Of a DNA stretch of 64,000 bases, positions 55,054 to 63,744 are shown piece after piece. The notes beneath the pieces were generated by a model, which did not search any database, was not told the DNA's origin, and saw nothing but the letters and a program-made list of their open reading frames with translations. The DNA comes from Planktomarina temperata RCA23 (GTDB lineage Bacteria; Pseudomonadota; Alphaproteobacteria; Rhodobacterales; Rhodobacteraceae). The position numbers and the translations under genes are program-made. The stretch spans positions 558,001-622,000 of the forward strand of contig NZ_CP003984.1 in assembly GCF_000738435.1 (NCBI RefSeq). Direction: 5' to 3'. Positions within the stretch are counted from its first letter, which is position 1, and every line of letters begins with the position of its first letter.

Positions 55054-56754
55054 ATGCCCTATCAAGCCCCTGTCAGCGAATATCAGTTCATTTTCGACCA
55101 AGTGGTGCCCTTGGCGCCGGTGGTGGCCAATGAATGTTTTTCGGAAGCGACACAGGATTTGACGGATGCGGTTTTAAATGAATGCGGTAAGATGTGCGAT
55201 ACAGTGATGGCGCCGCTGCAACGGCCCGGGGATTTGCATCCTGCCAAATTGGAAAACGGCGTTGTGCGCACCCCGCCGGGCTTTGCCGATGGCTATGCGG
55301 CGATCGCCGAAAGTGGCTGGGTCGGTATTTCTGCCACGCCAGAGCATGGTGGCATGGGCTTGCCGATGGCTTTGAACACGGCGATGCATGATATGATGTG
55401 CGGCGCCTGTATCTCTCTCAATCTCTGCCCACTTTTGTCGCAGGGTCAGATTGAGGCGCTGGAACACCACGCCAATGCTGATTTGCAGGCGCTGTATTTG
55501 CCAAAGCTCATTTCTGGTGAATGGACCGGCACGATGAATCTGACAGAACCCCATGCCGGCTCCGATGTGGGCGCATTGAGCAGTAAGGCCGAGCCGCAAG
55601 CCGATGGCAGCTATAAAATTTCAGGCCAGAAAATCTTTATCACCTGGGGTGAACATGATGTGGCAGAGAATATTTGCCATTTGGTTTTGGCCCGGCTTCC
55701 GGGTGCCAAGCCCGGTCCCAAGGGGATCAGCCTGTTTTTGGTGCCAAAATTCATCCCCCATGCCGATGGCAGTCTTGGCGCGCGCAATGATCTGCGCTGT
55801 GTCAGCTTGGAGCATAAGCTGGGCATTCACGGCAGTCCGACCGCGGTTATGGAGTTTTCGGGCGCAACTGGTTGGCTAGTGGGCGAAGAACACAACGGCA
55901 TGGCCTGTATGTTCACCATGATGAACAACGCCCGCCTGGCTGTGGGGATGCAGGGCGTTGGGGTGGCCGAGGGCGCCTATCAACACGCGCTGGCTTATGC
56001 GATGGACCGCAAACAGGGGCGCGCGCCCATTGCCGATGGCACTGGAACAATTATCGATCACGCCGATGTGCGGCGGATGTTGGCGCAGATGAAGGCCGAT
56101 ATTTTTGCGGCGCGTTCCATTGGAGTGGCCTGTGCGATTGCGATTGATATGGCCAAAGCCACGGGCGATACCGATTGGCAGGCACGTGCCGCGCTTTTGA
56201 CCCCCATTGCCAAATCCTTTGGCAGCGACACAGGCGTCGCCGTGGCCGATCTTGGGGTGCAAATTCACGGCGGTATGGGTTTTGTCGAGGAAACCGCAGC
56301 GGCGCAATATCTGCGCGACGCGCGGATCACCCCGATTTATGAAGGCACAAATGGAATTCAATCTATGGATCTTGTGGCGCGCAAGATGATGGATGGGGGT
56401 GCCGCCGCCTTTGCTCTGATGGATGATATGGAAGCGCTGGCCTCCGCCTCAAACAGTGATTTGGCCAAAGCGGTTTTGGCAGCTATTGCGCAGTTACGCG
56501 CCACCACGCAATGGGTGGTGTCCCAGGAGCTCAATGAGCGGTTTGCGGGCTCTGTGGCCTATCAAAAAGCCTTTGCCCGGGTGTTGGGCGGATATTTTCA
56601 TCTGGTGGCGTCTATGTCTGGCCAAGCCAAGCGCCAGCGTTTGGCGCGGGTCTATATCAACAGCCTTTTACCGGAGGCTGCTTCTCTGTGTGCTCAGGCG
56701 CAGGCGGGCGCGGCAGATCTTTATGCGCTTGAGCTTGATGATTTTGCCGCGTAA
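55054..56754 (+). CDS. Acyl-CoA dehydrogenase, DmdC-type
   Basis: 566 aa, larger than ordinary enzymes, with the extra N-terminal (M-P-Y-Q-A-P-V-S-E-Y) and C-terminal domains of the DmdC group. FAD region N-L-T-E-P-H-A-G-S-D, core Q-I-H-G-G-M-G-F and the catalytic Glu in I-Y-E-G-T-N-G-I-Q. DmdC oxidises methylmercaptopropionyl-CoA in DMSP demethylation, but roseobacters carry several relatives acting on fatty acyl-CoAs, and no dmdB/dmdD adjoins here, so the substrate is open. GGAG lies seven bases before the ATG. Nine bases separate it from the MBL gene. Electrons go to ETF. Confidence 0.88.
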   Translation: MPYQAPVSEYQFIFDQVVPLAPVVANECFSEATQDLTDAVLNECGKMCDTVMAPLQRPGDLHPAKLENGVVRTPPGFADGYAAIAESGWVGISATPEHGGMGLPMALNTAMHDMMCGACISLNLCPLLSQGQIEALEHHANADLQALYLPKLISGEWTGTMNLTEPHAGSDVGALSSKAEPQADGSYKISGQKIFITWGEHDVAENICHLVLARLPGAKPGPKGISLFLVPKFIPHADGSLGARNDLRCVSLEHKLGIHGSPTAVMEFSGATGWLVGEEHNGMACMFTMMNNARLAVGMQGVGVAEGAYQHALAYAMDRKQGRAPIADGTGTIIDHADVRRMLAQMKADIFAARSIGVACAIAIDMAKATGDTDWQARAALLTPIAKSFGSDTGVAVADLGVQIHGGMGFVEETAAAQYLRDARITPIYEGTNGIQSMDLVARKMMDGGAAAFALMDDMEALASASNSDLAKAVLAAIAQLRATTQWVVSQELNERFAGSVAYQKAFARVLGGYFHLVASMSGQAKRQRLARVYINSLLPEAASLCAQAQAGAADLYALELDDFAA

Positions 56755-56763
56755 CCCCAGCCT

Positions 56764-57792
56764 ATGACAACGATAAGATACCCTTGGGAAACGCCCCCTG
56801 AAAATGGCGAGATGATCGAAATTGCCGAGGGGGTGCATTGGCTGCGGCTGCCTTTGCCGATGAAATTGGATCATGTGAACATCTATGTGCTGGATGACGG
56901 TGACGGTTGGACGCTGATCGACACGGGGATGAAATCGCGCAGGGTGCAGGCGATGTGGCAAGCCGTGCTTGACGGGCCTTTGCGCGGCAAGCCGGTTAAG
57001 CGGGTCGTGGCAACCCATCACCACCCTGATCATATTGGGTTTCACGGCTGGTTTGTTGAAGAATTTGGCGCGGAATATGTCTCAACGCAGGTGGCCTATC
57101 TGATGGGACGTATGCTCACAATGGATATTCAGGAGCGCTATACCGAGGGTCAGATTGAGTTTTACCGCCGCGCTGGGATGCGGGCTGATTTACTCGCGGC
57201 CCGGCAGGATGAGCGCCCCTTCAATTTTTCTGACATCGTGCATCCCATTCCCATTGGGTTTACCCGCATTGAAGAGGGTGACGTGATTGAAATGGGCGGG
57301 CGCAGTTGGGATGTTCGCGTCGATCATGGGCATGCGCCCGATCATGCGACGTTCTGGAGCCGGGATGATAATTTGGTGCTTTGCGGCGATCAGGTCATTG
57401 CGTCCATTAGCTCAAATATCGGGGTCTACCCCACTGAGCCGGATGCGAATCCTTTGGCGGACTGGCTTGACAGCTGTGCGCGATTGCAAAACTTTGCCCG
57501 CGCTGATCATTTGGCATTGCCCGGTCATAAATTGCCCTTTGTCGGCATGCCCCTGCGGCTGCGGCAATTGGAGGAAAACCACCACGGCGCTTTGACGCGG
57601 CTGCGGGCCGATTTGAAAACTCCAAAAACCGCCGGAGAGGTCATGATGGCCGTCTTCAAGCGCCAAATCGGCGATGGAGAATATGGGCTTGGTCTGGTCG
57701 AGGCTTTGGCCCATTGCAACTATCTGTGGCATGCCGGTGAGGTGACCCGCAGTTTGCACCAAGACGGCGCTTATCGCTGGGTGATGAATTAG
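56764..57792 (+). CDS. MBL-fold metallo-hydrolase
   Basis: 342 aa. Metal motif T-H-H-H-P-D-H-I-G-F, D-H-G-H-A-P-D-H and C-G-D-Q-V-I-A supply the expected His/Asp ligands, and a late L-P-G-H-K-L completes the set. The C-terminal helical domain (about 265-342) is of the LACTB2-like type. Close coupling to the acyl-CoA dehydrogenase suggests a thioesterase or lactonase role in acyl-CoA breakdown, which is inference. A weak terminator follows. Confidence 0.88.
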   Translation: MTTIRYPWETPPENGEMIEIAEGVHWLRLPLPMKLDHVNIYVLDDGDGWTLIDTGMKSRRVQAMWQAVLDGPLRGKPVKRVVATHHHPDHIGFHGWFVEEFGAEYVSTQVAYLMGRMLTMDIQERYTEGQIEFYRRAGMRADLLAARQDERPFNFSDIVHPIPIGFTRIEEGDVIEMGGRSWDVRVDHGHAPDHATFWSRDDNLVLCGDQVIASISSNIGVYPTEPDANPLADWLDSCARLQNFARADHLALPGHKLPFVGMPLRLRQLEENHHGALTRLRADLKTPKTAGEVMMAVFKRQIGDGEYGLGLVEALAHCNYLWHAGEVTRSLHQDGAYRWVMN

Positions 57793-57815
57793 CGCAGGCT
57801 GACGCGCGCTTTTTT
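57791..57815 (+). terminator. Weak rho-independent terminator after the MBL gene
   Basis: AGCGC (57791-57795) can pair with GCGCT (57806-57810), followed by a run of Ts to 57815. The stem is only five pairs with a ten-base loop; it overlaps the last base pairs of the MBL stop codon. Confidence 0.45.
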
Positions 57816-57894
57816 GCCGCTGGGCGGGTCTGCGCGCGTGACAAATGCCGCGTTGGAGGCTAGGGAGTGCGAAACACAAAACGGAGTTGTCGCT

Positions 57895-58035
57895 ATGGCT
57901 GACCAAAAACACGAACACGGCACAATGAATACAGACGTGCAAGAAAAGACTTTTGCAGGTTTTATGGGCCTCGTGTCGAAAAGCACAGTTGTGATCCTCG
58001 TGGCCCTGGTGCTTTTGTATCTCATAAACGGTTAA
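57895..58035 (+). CDS. aa3-type cytochrome c oxidase subunit IV
   Basis: 46 aa, single membrane helix (about 25-45). The H-G-T-M-N-T-D-V-Q-E-K-T-F-A-G-F stretch matches the bacterial aa3 oxidase subunit IV family, a small helix lying beside subunits I and III. GGAG stands before the ATG at 57895, while a longer frame from 57814 lacks support. It is four bases from the lipoprotein gene that follows. The main oxidase genes are not in the window. Confidence 0.88.
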   Translation: MADQKHEHGTMNTDVQEKTFAGFMGLVSKSTVVILVALVLLYLING

Positions 58036-58039
58036 ATCG

Positions 58040-58657
58040 ATGAGATATGCTGCATTGACCTTGGCGCTTTTGTGCCTTGTCGGATGCAGCGCGGCCTTTA
58101 GGGGCGATGCCATGCGCGAGGCTGATCTGCCGCGTTATCGGCATCCTGGCGGCGCAAAAGTGACTTTGATCACTGTGCTGAGCACGCAAGACGGCAGCGG
58201 CGCACATTCTGCTTTGATCGTGAATGGCGCGCAGAGGGTCATTTTTGATCCGGCTGGGAGTCTGTCACATGCGAGTTTGGCAGAGCGCGGCGATGTGATT
58301 TACGGTGCCAACCCGGCGGTTGTGGACAGTTATATCGATTACCACACCCGCAACACCCATGACACAGTGGCGCAAACCCGAGATGTCACCGATGCGGTGG
58401 CCGGCGATCTTCTTGCTCGCGTGATGGATCATGGGCCGGTGATGCAATCCTTCTGTGCGCAGAATGTGAGCGCGCTCTTGCGCGCCACTCCGGGCTTTGA
58501 GGCCATAGGTCCGACGTTTTTTCCCAAGACGCTTATGGAGCGTTTTGCGGCGTTACCCGGTGTGAGAACGGTGCGATTCTCGCAACCAGAGGACAGGGAT
58601 AAACGCACGGATTTTTACGGCTGGATCGGTCAAAAGCCGAAGTTTAACATTGAATAA
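58040..58657 (+). CDS. Putative lipoprotein, possible permuted papain-like hydrolase
   Basis: 205 aa. Lipobox L-V-G-C makes Cys16 the likely lipid site. The mature domain has G-A-H-S-A-L-I-V early and F-C-A-Q-N-V-S about 80 residues later, an order of His before Cys that is seen in permuted NlpC/P60 (YiiX/LRAT-like) folds. This is a pattern-based guess. It follows the oxidase subunit IV gene by four bases, so the two may share a transcript. It converges with azlD, overlapping its end by 28 bases. Confidence 0.65.
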   Translation: MRYAALTLALLCLVGCSAAFRGDAMREADLPRYRHPGGAKVTLITVLSTQDGSGAHSALIVNGAQRVIFDPAGSLSHASLAERGDVIYGANPAVVDSYIDYHTRNTHDTVAQTRDVTDAVAGDLLARVMDHGPVMQSFCAQNVSALLRATPGFEAIGPTFFPKTLMERFAALPGVRTVRFSQPEDRDKRTDFYGWIGQKPKFNIE

Positions 58658-58959
58658 AGCGTAACGCCGCCGGCTGCGATCGCCAGCAAGAGATTACCTT
58701 TCCAAACGCCCACCAAAAGCGTCACCAGCGCTGCTAAAAATCGCGGCAGATCAAAGGCCCCATCTGTCGCGCGCGGCATGAAAACCAGGGGTGCGATAAT
58801 GCCCGGCATGACAGCCACAAGCGTATAGCGAAGATGGCGTTTGACCCATTCGGGCAGCTCTTTGTTGCCGATGATACCCAAAAACGAAAAGCGCAGGAGC
58901 CAAGAACCAAAGGCCAGCCCTGCAATCACAAGCCAAAGTGTTGCGGTCGAAATGCTCAT
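58630..58959 (-). CDS. azlD: AzlD-family branched-chain amino acid exporter subunit
   Basis: 109 aa with three to four membrane helices. Family marks: the N-terminal G-S-W-L-L-R, W-V-K-R-H-L-R-Y-T-L-V-A-V-M-P and the G-V-W-K-G-N helix. Works with AzlC; the start overlaps the azlC stop by four bases. Its end runs 28 bases into the convergent lipoprotein gene. Confidence 0.88.
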   Translation of the reverse strand: MSISTATLWLVIAGLAFGSWLLRFSFLGIIGNKELPEWVKRHLRYTLVAVMPGIIAPLVFMPRATDGAFDLPRFLAALVTLLVGVWKGNLLLAIAAGGVTLYSMLNFGF

Positions 58960-59657
58960 GATCTCGCCCCCATGCGTCGCTCCACCTCAGCGCCCAAAGC
59001 GAGGGCGATCAATGCTGCAATGATCAAGCCAAGCCCATAGGGTGCGGGCGCAAAGAGGAGGGACAGTGTCGCTGCGGTGAAAGCGGCAACCACATGCGGT
59101 AAGCTGCGCAGCGCTGGGGCCACTAAGGCTATGAAGGCGATGGGCATGGCGAAATCCAAGGCCAGCCAATCGGGAATGCGCGTGCCCAGCCAGGCGCCAA
59201 AACCTGTACCCACAACCCAGATCACTGCCACCAAACTTGTGGCGCCGAAATAAAAGGCCAATTTGCGGGGCAGGCTCATGTCAGGTTCATTTTGGTACTT
59301 CTGATCGGCGAGGGCGAAACTGTGATCTAAAATTGCATAGGCGACGAAGGCGCGGGTCCAAAATGGGGTGGCGCCCAAATGGGTGGCCAGCGTCGCCGAA
59401 TAGAGCGCCATGCGCAGATTGACGGCCAGGCCGACAATAATCACAATGAAAACCGGCGCTTGATCTTGCATGAGCGATAGAGCAGTGAATTGCGCGGCAC
59501 CGGCGATCACAGCCATGGAAAAGGCCACTGCGGTGAAAATATCCAGGCCAGATTCGGCGGCTAGGACACCGAAAACCATCCCATAGGGGGCGACAACGAT
59601 GCAAAATGGCAAAGCCCCCCAGAGCCCAGCCCAAAAGTCATGTCTGGAGGATTGCAT
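58956..59657 (-). CDS. azlC: AzlC-family branched-chain amino acid exporter subunit
   Basis: 233 aa membrane protein. The start region (G-A-L-P-F-C-I-V-V-A-P-Y-G-M-V-F-G) and M-A-V-I-A-G-A-A-Q-F are typical of AzlC. The AzlC/AzlD pair exports branched-chain amino acids (YgaZH type) and can give azaleucine resistance. It is divergent from fdhD. Confidence 0.9.
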   Translation of the reverse strand: MQSSRHDFWAGLWGALPFCIVVAPYGMVFGVLAAESGLDIFTAVAFSMAVIAGAAQFTALSLMQDQAPVFIVIIVGLAVNLRMALYSATLATHLGATPFWTRAFVAYAILDHSFALADQKYQNEPDMSLPRKLAFYFGATSLVAVIWVVGTGFGAWLGTRIPDWLALDFAMPIAFIALVAPALRSLPHVVAAFTAATLSLLFAPAPYGLGLIIAALIALALGAEVERRMGARS

Positions 59658-59711
59658 ATGCTTGACCTATCTGTCCGGAGTGTCATTGTATGCGCTGTAT
59701 AGGAGATTTCC

Positions 59712-60581
59712 ATGATCCAAGCCAAGCCTTGTTTGATTGCCCCGAACCCTCAGGCAAAAGGGTTGACGCGGCAGGTCGCAGGTCTGGACCACCTGGGCGC
59801 GGAAATTTCGTTGAATGTGGTGGAGGAGCGGCCGCTTACCATCTGGCTCAATGGTCAAGAGATCGTGACCGCCATGACGATTGGCGATTATCCCGAATAT
59901 CTGGCGCAGGGTTTTTTAAGCAATCAAGGCATGTTGACCAAAGACGAGATCGTTGAGGCGGTTGATTTTGACGCAGAGTTGGAAACCGTGGTGGTACGCA
60001 CCAATCGGCCAACCAATTATGAGGCCAAACTCAAGAAAAAGACCCGCACCTCTGGCTGTGCGGTGGGCACTGTTTTTGGCGACATCATGGAGGGGATCGA
60101 GGGGCTATGTTTGCCGCCAGCGCTGCTGCGGACCTCTTGGCTCTATAGCCTTTCGCACCAGATCAACCAAATGCCGAGCCTCTATCTCAGCGCGGGCGCG
60201 ATCCATGGCACGGTGCTTTGCCTCCGCGACGCGCCCTTGGTCTATATGGAAGACGTGGGGCGACACAATGCGGTGGATAAGGTGGCCGGATGGATGCGGG
60301 CGACGCAAACCTCAGGCGCCGATAAGATTCTCTATACCACCGGGCGCTTGACCTCCGAGATGGTGATCAAATGCGCTTTGATGGGCATTCCGGTATTGGC
60401 GAGCCGCTCGGGGTTTACCGCCTGGGGCGTCGAATTGGCGCGGCAGGTCGGACTGACATTAATCGGACGGATGCGCGGGCAAAGGTTTCAATGCTTATCG
60501 GGCCAGGAGCGGCTCGTTTTTGATGCGGATCCCTCCTCGGAAGAAGAGGACCGCAAGCACCGCCGGAAATCCGCGCAATGA
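59712..60581 (+). CDS. fdhD: Formate dehydrogenase accessory sulfurtransferase
   Basis: 289 aa. FdhD hands sulfur to the molybdenum centre of formate dehydrogenase. It has the Cys loop region R-T-S-G-C-A-V-G-T (one Cys instead of the C-x2-C of E. coli), the E-D-V-G-R-H-N-A-V-D-K block and S-R-S-G-F-T-A-W. AGGAGA lies five bases before the ATG. It opens the operon fdhD-mobA-mobB-moeA, each gene overlapping the next by four bases, tying Moco maturation to formate oxidation. Confidence 0.94.
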   Translation: MIQAKPCLIAPNPQAKGLTRQVAGLDHLGAEISLNVVEERPLTIWLNGQEIVTAMTIGDYPEYLAQGFLSNQGMLTKDEIVEAVDFDAELETVVVRTNRPTNYEAKLKKKTRTSGCAVGTVFGDIMEGIEGLCLPPALLRTSWLYSLSHQINQMPSLYLSAGAIHGTVLCLRDAPLVYMEDVGRHNAVDKVAGWMRATQTSGADKILYTTGRLTSEMVIKCALMGIPVLASRSGFTAWGVELARQVGLTLIGRMRGQRFQCLSGQERLVFDADPSSEEEDRKHRRKSAQ

Positions 60582-61183
60582 CTGCGCCTCTTGGGGTAAT
60601 TCTCGCCGGCGGGCGGGCCAGCCGCATGGGCGGGGGGGATAAATCTCTACGCCCTCTGGCCGGACGACGGGTGATTGATCATGTTCTCGAGCGATTGCGC
60701 CCGCAGGTGGCTCACATGGCGCTGAGTGCCAATGGCGATCCGGCACGTTTTGAATCTCTTGATCTGCCTGTGATTGCCGATTCTATGGCGGAATTTCCAG
60801 GGCCTCTGGCGGGGGTCTTGGCCGGAATGGATTGGGCGGCCGACCAGGGCGCAGAGCATATCCTGACCGTGGCGGCAGATACGCCGTTTTTCCCTGCGGA
60901 TCTTCAGGCACGTTTGGCGGATGCTCGGGAGGCGGCGGGGGTTCCGATTGCTTTGGCGGCAACGCCCGGGCCCGATAGGATATACCGTCACCCCACCTTC
61001 GGACTTTGGCCCGTGGCGCTGCGTGAGGATTTGCGGCGCGCTTTGACGGGCGGTCTGCGCAAAGTGGTGCTTTGGACCGATCAACATGGCTGCGCCGAGG
61101 CGCTGTTCTCGGTGGATCCCCATGATCCCTTCTTCAATATCAATCGGCCAGAAGACCTGGCGCAGGCTGAGGCGATGGCATGA
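60578..61183 (+). CDS. mobA: Molybdenum cofactor guanylyltransferase
   Basis: 201 aa. Joins GMP to molybdopterin to make the bis-MGD cofactor. N-terminal nucleotide motif L-A-G-G-R-A-S-R-M-G-G-G-D-K, then the D-T-P-F-F-P block and H-P-T-F-G-L-W-P. Overlaps fdhD and mobB by four bases each. Bis-MGD is the form used by formate dehydrogenase. Confidence 0.95.
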   Translation: MTAPLGVILAGGRASRMGGGDKSLRPLAGRRVIDHVLERLRPQVAHMALSANGDPARFESLDLPVIADSMAEFPGPLAGVLAGMDWAADQGAEHILTVAADTPFFPADLQARLADAREAAGVPIALAATPGPDRIYRHPTFGLWPVALREDLRRALTGGLRKVVLWTDQHGCAEALFSVDPHDPFFNINRPEDLAQAEAMA

Positions 61184-61677
61184 ATGTATTTGGCGTAACT
61201 GGCTGGAAAAATGCTGGTAAAACCGGCTTGATGGAACGGTTGGTGGCGGAGTTTTGTGGCCGGGGTTTGCGGGTCTCAACCCTCAAACATGCCCATCACA
61301 GCTTTGACGTGGATCACCCCGGAAAGGACAGCCACCGGCATCGTATGGCGGGCGCGTCACAGGTTCTGCTGGCTTCAACAGAGCGCTGGGCTTTAATGAA
61401 CGAGCATCGCGGTGCGCCGGAGCCGAGCTTGGCCGCGCTTTTGGCCAAATTGGACCCGGTAGACCTGGTGCTGATCGAGGGTTGGAAGCGCGATAAACAT
61501 CCAAAAGTTGAGGCATGGCGGGCGGAAACCGGCAACCCGCTGATTGCGCCGAATGATCCAACGATTTTAGCTGTCGCCAGTGACACCGCTCTAGAGCTTG
61601 ATCGCCCGGTGTTTGATCTGGATGACACGGCGGCAGTGGCCGATTTTATTCTAGCGCATTTGGAGATGGCCAGGTGA
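61180..61677 (+). CDS. mobB: Molybdopterin-guanine dinucleotide biosynthesis adaptor B
   Basis: 165 aa GTP-binding protein. P-loop region G-W-K-N-A-G-K-T (residues 7-14), H-A-H-H-S-F-D-V-D, and I-E-G-W-K-R-D-K-H-P-K. It assists MobA but is not essential in E. coli. Overlaps both neighbours by four bases. Confidence 0.95.
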   Translation: MNVFGVTGWKNAGKTGLMERLVAEFCGRGLRVSTLKHAHHSFDVDHPGKDSHRHRMAGASQVLLASTERWALMNEHRGAPEPSLAALLAKLDPVDLVLIEGWKRDKHPKVEAWRAETGNPLIAPNDPTILAVASDTALELDRPVFDLDDTAAVADFILAHLEMAR

Positions 61678-62930
61678 GCGCGCCAAGCAAACTTAGCAAT
61701 GATTGTTTTGCACTGCCTGCCGGGGTGCATTGGACACCGGTGAGCGAGGCGCTCCGCCTTTTGGAACAGCGCTTGCAGTGCTGTGTTCCGGTGGAGCAAT
61801 CTGCCGTTGAGGACAGCGATGGGCGGATTTTGGCACATGCAGTCATCGCCGCGAGATCGCATCCGCCCTGTGCCAACTCAGCGGTGGATGGCTATGCCTT
61901 CGCTGGCGGTCTGCAGGCGGGTGCGCAGAGTTTGCAACTGCGGGACGGGCGCTCTGCGGCTGGAGAGGCCTTTAAAGGGCGGCTCTTGCCCGGCCAAGCC
62001 CTGCGCATACTCACAGGCGCGGCTTTGCCGGGTGGTGCCGATACGGTGGTGTTGCAAGAAGATGTTCGGATAGACGACGGCCGGCTTCAGGTTACAGGTC
62101 CGCTCAAAGCAGGGGCCAATGCCCGCGCGGCTGGCGAAGATATGCAACAAGGGGCCCAGATTTTTCCGGCAGGCCATCAACTCAGGCCGGAAGATCTTGG
62201 GGTGATCGCCGCGGCGGGTCTGGGCGAGGTTTCTGTATTCAAGCCCCTAAAGGTCGCAGTGATCTCCACAGGTGCGGAATTGCGCGCGCCAGGGCAGGCG
62301 GCGCGTGTGGACCAAATTTTTGATGCCAACCGACCGATGCTCTGCGCGGTGCTGCGACGCTGGGGTATGGAGGTGGTGGATCTTGGCATTGTGCCCGATG
62401 AGGCCGCCGCTGTGCGCGCGGCGCTTGACCGGGCCAAAGACTGCGCGGATGTCATCATGACCTCGGGAGGGGCGAGCGCCGGGGATCAGGATCACATGTC
62501 TGCGGTGTTGCGCGCGAGCGGCGGTATGGCGCTTTGGCGGATTGCGGTGAAGCCGGGACGGCCTTTGGCTTTGGGCGTTTGGGGCGGGGTGCCGGTTTTT
62601 GGCCTGCCGGGCAATCCGGTGGCAGCCTTTGTCTGTACGTTGATTTTCGCCCGCCCCGCGTTGTTGCAACTGGCGGGGGCCGGATTCCAAGTCCCGCAAG
62701 CGCTGCATATGCCAGCTGCATTTTCAAAAACGAAAAAAGCTGGGCGTCGCGAATATCTGCGGGCACGCTTGCGCGATGGCGCGGCCCATGTCTTCGCGTC
62801 TGAAGGATCGGGCCGGGTCTCAGGCCTGTCTTGGGCAGAAGGCCTTGTAGAATTACCAGAGGCGGCGGCCGAGATTAAACCCGGCCAAACGGTATGTTTT
62901 TTGCCCTACGCCAGTTTTGGCCTGCCATAA
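61674..62930 (+). CDS. moeA: Molybdopterin molybdotransferase
   Basis: 418 aa. Inserts molybdate into adenylated molybdopterin made by MoaB/Mog. Motifs: S-A-V-D-G-Y-A-F near the start, T-G-A-A-L-P-G-G-A-D-T-V-V, the S-T-G-A-E-L block, D-x-N-x-x-M-L, T-S-G-G-A-S-A-G-D and G-L-P-G-N-P-V-A. Final gene of the fdhD operon. Convergent with greA; a hairpin lies between them. Confidence 0.95.
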   Translation: MSAPSKLSNDCFALPAGVHWTPVSEALRLLEQRLQCCVPVEQSAVEDSDGRILAHAVIAARSHPPCANSAVDGYAFAGGLQAGAQSLQLRDGRSAAGEAFKGRLLPGQALRILTGAALPGGADTVVLQEDVRIDDGRLQVTGPLKAGANARAAGEDMQQGAQIFPAGHQLRPEDLGVIAAAGLGEVSVFKPLKVAVISTGAELRAPGQAARVDQIFDANRPMLCAVLRRWGMEVVDLGIVPDEAAAVRAALDRAKDCADVIMTSGGASAGDQDHMSAVLRASGGMALWRIAVKPGRPLALGVWGGVPVFGLPGNPVAAFVCTLIFARPALLQLAGAGFQVPQALHMPAAFSKTKKAGRREYLRARLRDGAAHVFASEGSGRVSGLSWAEGLVELPEAAAEIKPGQTVCFLPYASFGLP

Positions 62931-62932
62931 AA

Positions 62933-62949
62933 GCCCCGGGAGCCGGGGC
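62933..62949. terminator. Hairpin between convergent moeA and greA
   Basis: GCCCCGG (62933-62939) pairs with CCGGGGC (62943-62949) around GAG. On the minus strand it is followed by TTTT, making it a good terminator for greA; on the plus strand it lies two bases after the moeA stop without a T-run. Confidence 0.75.
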
Positions 62950-62964
62950 GCCAGGCTTGCCGTG

Positions 62965-63435
62965 TCAGATGAATTCGACTTTTAAGATTTCATAGGAGCG
63001 CGCACCGCCAGGCGTGCGCACTTCAATGCTGTCGCCTTCGTCCTTGCCAATCAAAGCCCGGGCCAATGGCGAGCGCATGTTGAGCTTGCCACTCTCAATA
63101 TCCGCCTCTGGCTCTCCCACGACTTGATAAATTTTCTCTTCATCGGTGTCCTCATCGACCAAAGTCACCGTCGCACCGAATTTCACCGACCCGGACAATT
63201 TGGCCGGATCAATGATATCGGCTCGGCCCAAGATGGCTTCCAGCTCTTTGATTCGTCCTTCAATGAATCCCTGCTTTTCGCGCGCCGAGTGATATTCGGC
63301 GTTCTCTTTCAAATCGCCCAATTCCCGCGCTTCCGCAATCGCCTTGATGATGGTTGGGCGTTCTACAGATTTCAAGGTCTTCATTTCAGCCTCCAGCTGA
63401 ACGGCACCTGATCTGGTTAACGGGATTTTTTCCAT
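62965..63435 (-). CDS. greA: Transcription elongation factor
   Basis: 156 aa, standard for GreA. Rescues backtracked RNA polymerase by stimulating transcript cleavage. The coiled-coil part has the [13 protein letters not shown] tip with the acidic residues near 45; the globular part has F-G-A-T-V-T-L-V and the [10 protein letters not shown] block. ATG at 63435 fits homologues that begin M-E-K-I-P-L-T; an alternative ATG lies at 63450. No strong ribosome site is seen at either. Confidence 0.95.
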   Translation of the reverse strand: MEKIPLTRSGAVQLEAEMKTLKSVERPTIIKAIAEARELGDLKENAEYHSAREKQGFIEGRIKELEAILGRADIIDPAKLSGSVKFGATVTLVDEDTDEEKIYQVVGEPEADIESGKLNMRSPLARALIGKDEGDSIEVRTPGGARSYEILKVEFI

Positions 63436-63744
63436 TGAAACAACACTCATGATTGAAGGTTGATCTACCTGACCGAAGGCGACGCGGTTTGGCAAGGGGT
63501 TAGATTACGATTGCCATGTTTTTTTTGTGACTGCGCACCAATTGATTTTATTTTAAACAGTTCCTTCAGAAATAGAGGCCTTTGGCTCGGCCGGTGCCTG
63601 TGAGAAATGCGAAATAACGTCGCCTTTGGCCTTGGACAGCCGCGTCACGATTGACCTGCGTTTGAATCATGGCATAAACCTTTCAGCGAGTTTGAAAATT
63701 TTGCCCATTTTTTCACGAGATGGGCCGGCAGCAAGGGAAGTAAT
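63436..63744. other. Intergenic region between divergent greA and ETF-QO genes
   Basis: 309 bases. It must contain the greA and ETF-QO promoters, and has an 8-T run near 63518-63525 and an A/T-rich block near 63540-63556. A possible 34-codon minus-strand frame (63566-63670) with AAAGG before its ATG lies here, listed separately. No RNA gene or terminator is apparent. Confidence 0.5.
63566..63670 (-). CDS. Possible 34-aa ORF upstream of greA
   Basis: 34 codons, starting M-I-Q-T-Q-V-N-R-D and containing the basic cluster Q-R-R-R-Y-F-A-F. An AAAGG sits eight bases before the ATG. I do not recognise it. A short frame of this length can arise by chance, and only conservation could settle it. Confidence 0.25.
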   Translation of the reverse strand: MIQTQVNRDAAVQGQRRRYFAFLTGTGRAKGLYF

